From an uncultured Prevotellaceae bacterium (GTDB lineage Bacteria; Bacteroidota; Bacteroidia; Bacteroidales; Bacteroidaceae), in assembly GCA_900317305.1 (NCBI GenBank), contig ONGG01000038.1:1-37084 (forward strand): a DNA stretch of 37,084 bases, written 5' to 3'. Positions 33,180 to 37,084 of this stretch are shown here, piece by piece; position 1 is the stretch's first letter, and every line of letters starts with the position of its first letter. Below the pieces are notes generated by a model that was not told the origin of the DNA, did no database searches, and was given only the letters and a program-made list of their open reading frames with translations. The position numbers were made by a program, and so were the translations under genes.

Positions 33180-33213
33180 TTTTCAGATTCCTCAGTGTCG
33201 ACAGCAGCATAAA

Positions 33214-33253
33214 ATCCACCCCCAAGAGTCAGGGTTGACTCTTGGGGGTGGAT
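33214..33253 (-). terminator. Terminator of the TrpB-like gene
   Basis: An 18-bp perfect stem (ATCCACCCCCAAGAGTCA with its complement, loop GGGT) lies 26 bases after the stop codon; the minus strand then has a short TTTT run. Confidence 0.8.
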
Positions 33254-33279
33254 GAGTGATGTGAAGCAGAAACGCCCGG

Positions 33280-34644
33280 TTAAATCAGGTGTGGCAGACG
33301 TGCCATGCTCTTGGCCAAGTCATCATCAGTGATATCATAGTTGCGGAGGTCGCCATTGATATACTGGTCGTAGGCCGTCATGTCGATGAGTCCGTGACCA
33401 CTGAGGTTGAAGAGGATCACCTTACTCTCGCCCGTCTCCTTGCACTTCTTGGCCTCGCGGATGGTGGCGGCGATGGCGTGGCAACTCTCGGGTGCGGGGA
33501 TGATGCCCTCGGTACGGCTGAAGAGGATGCCGGCCTCGAAAGTCTCCAACTGCGGGATGTCGACACCACGCATATATCCGTCTTTGAGCAACTGGCTCAC
33601 GATCATGCCCGCACCATGGTAGCGGAGACCGCCAGCATGGATGTTCACCGGCTTAAAGTCATGGCCCAGGGTGAACATAGGCAGCAACGGGGTGTAGCCT
33701 GCCTCATCGCCGAAGTCGTAGTCGAACACGCCACGGGTGAGTTTCGGACAACTATTGGGCTCGGCGGCGATGAACTCGGTCTGCCGCTCGCCGGTGAACA
33801 CATGGCGCATGAAGGGGAAGGCGATGCCACCGAAGTTGCTGCCGCCACCGAAACATGCGATCACCATGTCGGGATACTCGCCCGCCATCTCCATCTGCTT
33901 CTCGGCCTCAAGACCGATGATCGACTGGTGGAGCGACACATGGTTGAGCACCGAACCCAGCGTGTATTTGCAGTTGGGCGTGGTGGTGGCCAGTTCCACA
34001 GCCTCGGAGATAGCCGTTCCCAGCGAACCCGGATGAGTGGGGTCGCGGGTGATGATATCCTTTCCGGCGCGGGTCGACATCGAGGGCGAGCCCTCGACGG
34101 TGGCGCCGAAGGTGCGCATGATGAGCGAGCGGTAGGGCTTCTGCTGCATCGAGATCTTCACCTGGTAGACGGCAGTCTCCAGACCGAAGACCTTGGCGGC
34201 ATAGCTCAGTGCGGCGCCCCACTGTCCGGCACCTGTCTCTGTGGTGACGTTGGTGACGCCCTCCTGCTTGCAGTAGTAGCACTGTGGCAGCGCGGAGTTC
34301 ACCTTGTGCGAACCCAGCGGGTTCACGCTCTCGTTCTTGAAGTAGATATGGGCTGGCGTACCGATGGCCTCCTCCAGGGCATAGGCCCTCACAAGTGGCG
34401 TGGAACGGTAGTATTTATACATGTCGAGCACTTGCTCGGGGATGTCGATCCATGCGTGCTCGGTGTCGAGTTCTTGCTTGGAGCATTCGTAACTGAAGAT
34501 GTGGGCAAGGTCCTCGGCGGTGAGGGGCTGCTTGGTGGCGGGATTGAGCGGAGGCAGCGGCTTGTTGGGCATCTCGGCCTGGATGTTGTACCACTGTGTA
34601 GGAATCTCGCTCTCTTGAAGGATAAATCGTTTCTGTTTGCTCAT
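33280..34644 (-). CDS. TrpB-like pyridoxal-phosphate enzyme (tryptophan synthase beta, TrpB2 type)
   Basis: A 454-residue PLP enzyme. The cofactor Lys is K114 in NPLGSHKVNSA; ETGAGQWGAAL follows at 135-147; CFGGGSNFGG is the phosphate-binding glycine loop; GLRYHGAGMI and EGIIPAPESCHAIA close the active site. These match the longer TrpB2 group (about 450 residues, with an N-terminal extension such as IPTQWYNIQAEMP), which uses indole or serine and often stands without TrpA, as here. The role may be indole salvage. The start at 34644 (MSKQKRF) fits the promoter box at 34674; an upstream ATG precedes it. Confidence 0.92.
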   Translation of the reverse strand: MSKQKRFILQESEIPTQWYNIQAEMPNKPLPPLNPATKQPLTAEDLAHIFSYECSKQELDTEHAWIDIPEQVLDMYKYYRSTPLVRAYALEEAIGTPAHIYFKNESVNPLGSHKVNSALPQCYYCKQEGVTNVTTETGAGQWGAALSYAAKVFGLETAVYQVKISMQQKPYRSLIMRTFGATVEGSPSMSTRAGKDIITRDPTHPGSLGTAISEAVELATTTPNCKYTLGSVLNHVSLHQSIIGLEAEKQMEMAGEYPDMVIACFGGGSNFGGIAFPFMRHVFTGERQTEFIAAEPNSCPKLTRGVFDYDFGDEAGYTPLLPMFTLGHDFKPVNIHAGGLRYHGAGMIVSQLLKDGYMRGVDIPQLETFEAGILFSRTEGIIPAPESCHAIAATIREAKKCKETGESKVILFNLSGHGLIDMTAYDQYINGDLRNYDITDDDLAKSMARLPHLI

Positions 34645-34673
34645 AGATTTTGAGTATTGAGTGTAAATCAGTT

Positions 34674-34682
34674 GCAAAAATA
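34674..34682 (-). promoter_or_regulatory. -7 box of the TrpB-like gene
   Basis: TATTTTTGC on the minus strand, about 30 bases before the start codon. A TTTG lies 23 bases further upstream, slightly too far. Confidence 0.6.
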
Positions 34683-34856
34683 CACATTTCAATCTTAAAC
34701 AGCGACAAATCGCAAGAAAAATATCGGTTTTCGCTATCTTTTTTACCACGAAGGATGACAAAATGGCCCAAGAAGAACTTTTAGGCCTTGTGAAACCAGC
34801 AACCCTTCAAAGAATTGTAATTTTCCCCTGAAAACAATTACGAATGAAGATAAATT

Positions 34857-35118
34857 CATACCTTTGGCCTATGGCCGAAGGTACTCCCGCTCGAAAGTGC
34901 AAAAAAAAATGCACTTTCCTCGCTTAATCGTACTATTGGCCTATGGCCGAAGGTAGGATGCGCCTCAACCATGAAAACAAAATACTTCGTCTTTTGTTTT
35001 GCATTGTCTTCGGCTTTCACTACCTTTGGCCTATGGCCGAAGGTAGGATGCGCCTCAACCATGAGAACGAAATACTTCGTCTTTTGTTTTGCATTGTCTT
35101 CGGCTTTCACTACCTTTG
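34857..35118 (+). repeat. Repeat family E upstream of msrC, compound with 90-bp duplication
   Basis: TACCTTTG (34859-34866) with hairpin GGCC-TAT-GGCC and GAAGGTA, then hairpin GAAAGTGCA (34893-34901) / TGCACTTTC (34910-34918) and CCTCGCTTAATCG. Two tandem copies of a 90-base unit follow (GCCGAAGGTAGGATGCGCC at 34946 and 35036), each holding ACTTCGTCTTTTGTTTTGCA and ending in CACTACCTTTG. No gene is found in 34762-35179 apart from this. Confidence 0.8.
35089..35118 (+). promoter_or_regulatory. msrC promoter inside repeat family E
   Basis: TTG at 35089-35091 and TACCTTTG at 35111-35118, spaced 19 bases. The leader is about 55 bases. Confidence 0.75.
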
Positions 35119-35179
35119 CACATCCATTTCTACATCGTGGCAAACGAAGTGGCCCGATGACCAACTAAAAAGAGCGGAT

Positions 35180-35668
35180 ATGAACGATTCATACACGACA
35201 GCTGCCGACAAGCACGGCCTCTACAAGGAAGTGAACGCACAAATCAGGGGCCTCATCGAGGGTGAGGACAACCTGGTGGGCGTGCTCGCCAACATCTCGG
35301 CGGCCCTGCGCACAGCCTTCGGCGAGCGGTTTTTCTGGGTGGGCTTCTACCTGGTGAGAGACAAAGAACTGATTCTCGGCCCGTTCCAGGGCACGGTGGC
35401 CTGCACCCATATCGCCTACGGCCGCGGCGTGTGCGGCACGGCATGGCAGCACGACACCACCCTCGTGGTCGACGACGTGGAGCAGTTTGCCGGCCACATC
35501 GCATGCTCGTCGCTCTCGCGCTCCGAAATCGTGGTGCCCCTGCACCGCTCCGACGGCAGCGTGGCCGGCGTGCTCGACATCGACTCCACCGCGCTCTCCG
35601 CCTTCGACGACACCGACCGCGAAGGGCTGGAGGCCATCTGCCAACTGCTCACCCCCTTGTTCGAATAA
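35180..35668 (+). CDS. msrC: Free methionine-(R)-sulfoxide reductase (GAF domain)
   Basis: A 162-residue single GAF-domain enzyme reducing free Met-R-sulfoxide, part of oxidative damage repair. The three cysteines of the family are C75 (GTVACTH), C85 (GRGVCGTAW) and C109 (GHIACSS), with the same spacing (10 and 24) as in the E. coli enzyme, and FFWVGFYL and SEIVVPL are present. The start at 35180 (MNDSYTT) lies after the promoter; the frame continues upstream only through repeat sequence. Co-transcribed with the antiporter gene 22 bases later. Confidence 0.93.
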   Translation: MNDSYTTAADKHGLYKEVNAQIRGLIEGEDNLVGVLANISAALRTAFGERFFWVGFYLVRDKELILGPFQGTVACTHIAYGRGVCGTAWQHDTTLVVDDVEQFAGHIACSSLSRSEIVVPLHRSDGSVAGVLDIDSTALSAFDDTDREGLEAICQLLTPLFE

Positions 35669-35690
35669 CAAACTGCAAAACGACAACGCT

Positions 35691-36635
35691 ATGATACTTA
35701 ATATTTTTCTCATCGTCCTTGGCGTGATTTTCGTTCTCAAGGGTGCCGATTTCATGACCGACGGCGCCGTGAGCATCGCCGAGCGCCTCAACATCCCCTC
35801 CATCGTCATCGGACTCACCATCGTGGCCATGGGCACCTCGATGCCCGAGTTCTGCGTGAGCCTGGTATCGGCACTGAAAGGCACTTCCGACCTGGCAGTG
35901 GGCAATGTGGTGGGCAGCAACATCTTCAACGTGCTGCTCATCGTGGGCGTGGCAGCCCTGGTGTCGCCCATGGTCATCTCGAAATCCACGGTGAAGAAAG
36001 ACGTGCCCTGGGGAGTGTTCTCGGCATTGGCCCTCTCGCTGATGTGCCTCGACATGCAAATCTCGCGCATCGACGCGCTGATTCTCACCGTCGGCTTCAT
36101 CGCCTTCATGGCCTACACGCTGCTTTCGGCGAAAAACGGAAAGAGCGACCAGCCGGCCGAGGAGAAAGAGGAGAAAAAGGAATACAAGCCGATAGTGGCG
36201 GTGGGACTGATTCTGCTGGGCCTTGCCGGCCTCATCGTGGGCAGTAACGTATTTGTGGATGCCGCCACCGAGGTGGCACGTGAGTTCAACGTGCCCGAGG
36301 CCGTCATCGGTCTCACCATCGTGGCAGGCGGCACCTCGCTTCCCGAACTGGCCACCAGCGTGGTGGCCGCCCGCAAGGGTCAGAGCGCCATTGCCATCGG
36401 CAATGTCATTGGCAGCAACGTGTTCAACGTGCTGATGATTTTAGGTATCACCGGTCTCATCTGCCCCATGCAGATCCAGGGCATCACCCCCATCGACCTT
36501 TCTGTGATGACAGTGAGCATCGCCCTGCTATGGCTCTTCTCTTATACGAAATTCACCGTGGAGCGCTGGGAGGCAGCGCTGCTCACGGCGATATTCATTG
36601 GCTACATGGCCTGGCTGATAGCGAATGTGATTTAG
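35691..36635 (+). CDS. Ca2+/Na+ antiporter of the CaCA family (YrbG-like)
   Basis: A 314-residue inner-membrane exchanger with about ten helices in two homologous halves. Each half has the ion-binding alpha-repeat: IPSIVIGLTIVAMGTSMPEF with NVVGSNIFN in the first (about 38-85), and AVIGLTIVAGGTSLPELATS with NVIGSNVFN in the second (about 204-250). A charged cytoplasmic loop (SDQPAEEKEEKKEYKP) separates the halves. Length and motifs match YrbG-type proteins. The start at 35691 was chosen because the longer frame overlaps msrC out of frame. Its link to msrC is only by operon. Confidence 0.93.
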   Translation: MILNIFLIVLGVIFVLKGADFMTDGAVSIAERLNIPSIVIGLTIVAMGTSMPEFCVSLVSALKGTSDLAVGNVVGSNIFNVLLIVGVAALVSPMVISKSTVKKDVPWGVFSALALSLMCLDMQISRIDALILTVGFIAFMAYTLLSAKNGKSDQPAEEKEEKKEYKPIVAVGLILLGLAGLIVGSNVFVDAATEVAREFNVPEAVIGLTIVAGGTSLPELATSVVAARKGQSAIAIGNVIGSNVFNVLMILGITGLICPMQIQGITPIDLSVMTVSIALLWLFSYTKFTVERWEAALLTAIFIGYMAWLIANVI

Positions 36636-36757
36636 ATTTGAGGTTTGAGGTTTGAGGTTTGAGGTTTATCATGCTTCGCATGATGAACATCGGCGGCGTC
36701 TCGGCAATTAGAGCGAGCTCTATTGCGCGCAACTTGCACGATGTTTGAGGTTTATCA
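36636..36757 (+). repeat. GAGGTTT array plus repeat family A
   Basis: Four TTTGAGG units start right after the antiporter stop codon and lead into family A (CATGCTTCGCATG, ATGAACATCGGC, GAGCGAGCTC, CTTGCACGATGTTTGAGG). It is nearly identical to the module at 8733-8890. Confidence 0.75.
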
Positions 36758-36780
36758 TGCATTCTTGTTAGTTTTAACGA

Positions 36781-37084
36781 ACACGAATGCCAAGAAATTG
36801 GTCGCTTCGCTCAAAATCTGGAAAAATCTTATTCAAAATCTCACAAAGCTTATGCTTCAAGCTTTCTTGATACCGCCTTCTCACACAATATAATTGATAA
36901 AAAACCGCTGACGCTTCTGAAAAAGGAACATGAACCGCTGACGCTCGGGAAAAAGGCCGCAAGGGCCTGGGAAAAAAAGGAAGAAAAATTGATAGATTTT
37001 CTTAAAGATTTTGAAAGATTTTGAGCGCAGCGACCCAAAACATCAGCCTCATCTCACAAATCTTATGGTTCAAGCTTTCTTGAT
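36781..37084 (+). repeat. Repeat family B, second full copy and start of a further piece
   Basis: The left terminal repeat GGTCGCTTCGCTCAAAATCT starts at 36800 and the right one ends at 37035. The first 89 bases equal those at 32752, and the interior then has short indels. After 37035 a fragment ending CAAGCTTTCTTGAT repeats an interior part of the element up to the window edge. Confidence 0.75.

Noticed and set aside
34943-35179. N-terminal extension of msrC starting in repeat family E
   Set aside because: It would be translated from duplicated repeat units upstream of the promoter at 35089-35118, and the family's usual length is reached from 35180.
1-37084. tRNA, rRNA and known riboswitches
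   Set aside because: Reading both strands of the intergenic regions by eye showed no cloverleaf, rRNA signature or familiar riboswitch core; a covariance search could still find a missed one.

Overview
The window looks like a chromosomal piece of a Bacteroidales bacterium, most likely a Prevotella-type (Prevotellaceae) organism. The basis is: many genes are preceded by the Bacteroidetes -7 box (TAnnTTTG), often with a TTG about 19-21 bases upstream; Shine-Dalgarno sequences are largely absent; the protein types are typical of the group (two-module CBM20-GH77 MalQ, secreted CotH and Sde182-type proteins, xylulokinase-xylose isomerase operon, LytS/LytTR pair); and one secreted protein ends in a Prevotella-like C-terminal sorting-type domain. 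No rRNA, tRNA, phage, transposase or CRISPR was found.

Layout. 1-600: repeats. 606-2777: minus-strand beta-helix lipoprotein and, after a strong terminator, a 50-residue peptide gene. 2974-4041: a radical SAM/SPASM enzyme transcribed divergently from that peptide. 4042-4943: tandem repeats. 4944-6769: four-gene operon (methyltransferase, 44-residue ORF, four-helix membrane protein, methyltransferase). 7068-8734: broken short-chain dehydrogenase and a secreted Sde182-like protein. 8994-10061: glycerate kinase, convergent with a malQ-phosphatase operon (10271-13638). 13958-15384: three small or unknown genes. 15785-16801: mltG. 17062-19509: large secreted CotH-type protein. 19964-22229: small secreted protein, then sensor kinase and LytTR regulator. 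22555-26316: glnS, TPR protein, DedA protein. 26439-29311: xylose catabolism. 30230-32436: histone-H1-like winged-helix protein and aspS. 33280-34644: TrpB-like enzyme. 35180-36635: free methionine sulfoxide reductase and a Ca/Na-type antiporter.

The intergenic space is unusually rich in repeats, named here families A to E. A: a palindromic module behind genes. B: a roughly 240-290 bp element with terminal inverted repeats, MITE-like. C: a 19-bp motif in at least eleven copies. D: 9-bp tandem arrays at seven loci, each with its own sequence. E: a promoter-bearing element upstream of mltG, glnS and msrC whose two hairpins keep their pairing while their stem sequences change.

The two most interesting candidates for something undescribed are the divergent 50-residue peptide plus radical SAM/SPASM pair, a possible peptide-modification (RiPP) locus, and family E, which looks like a mobile promoter with conserved structure. 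Both rest on sequence reading only. Product names for enzymes with clear motifs are secure; roles of the small proteins and repeats are inference.
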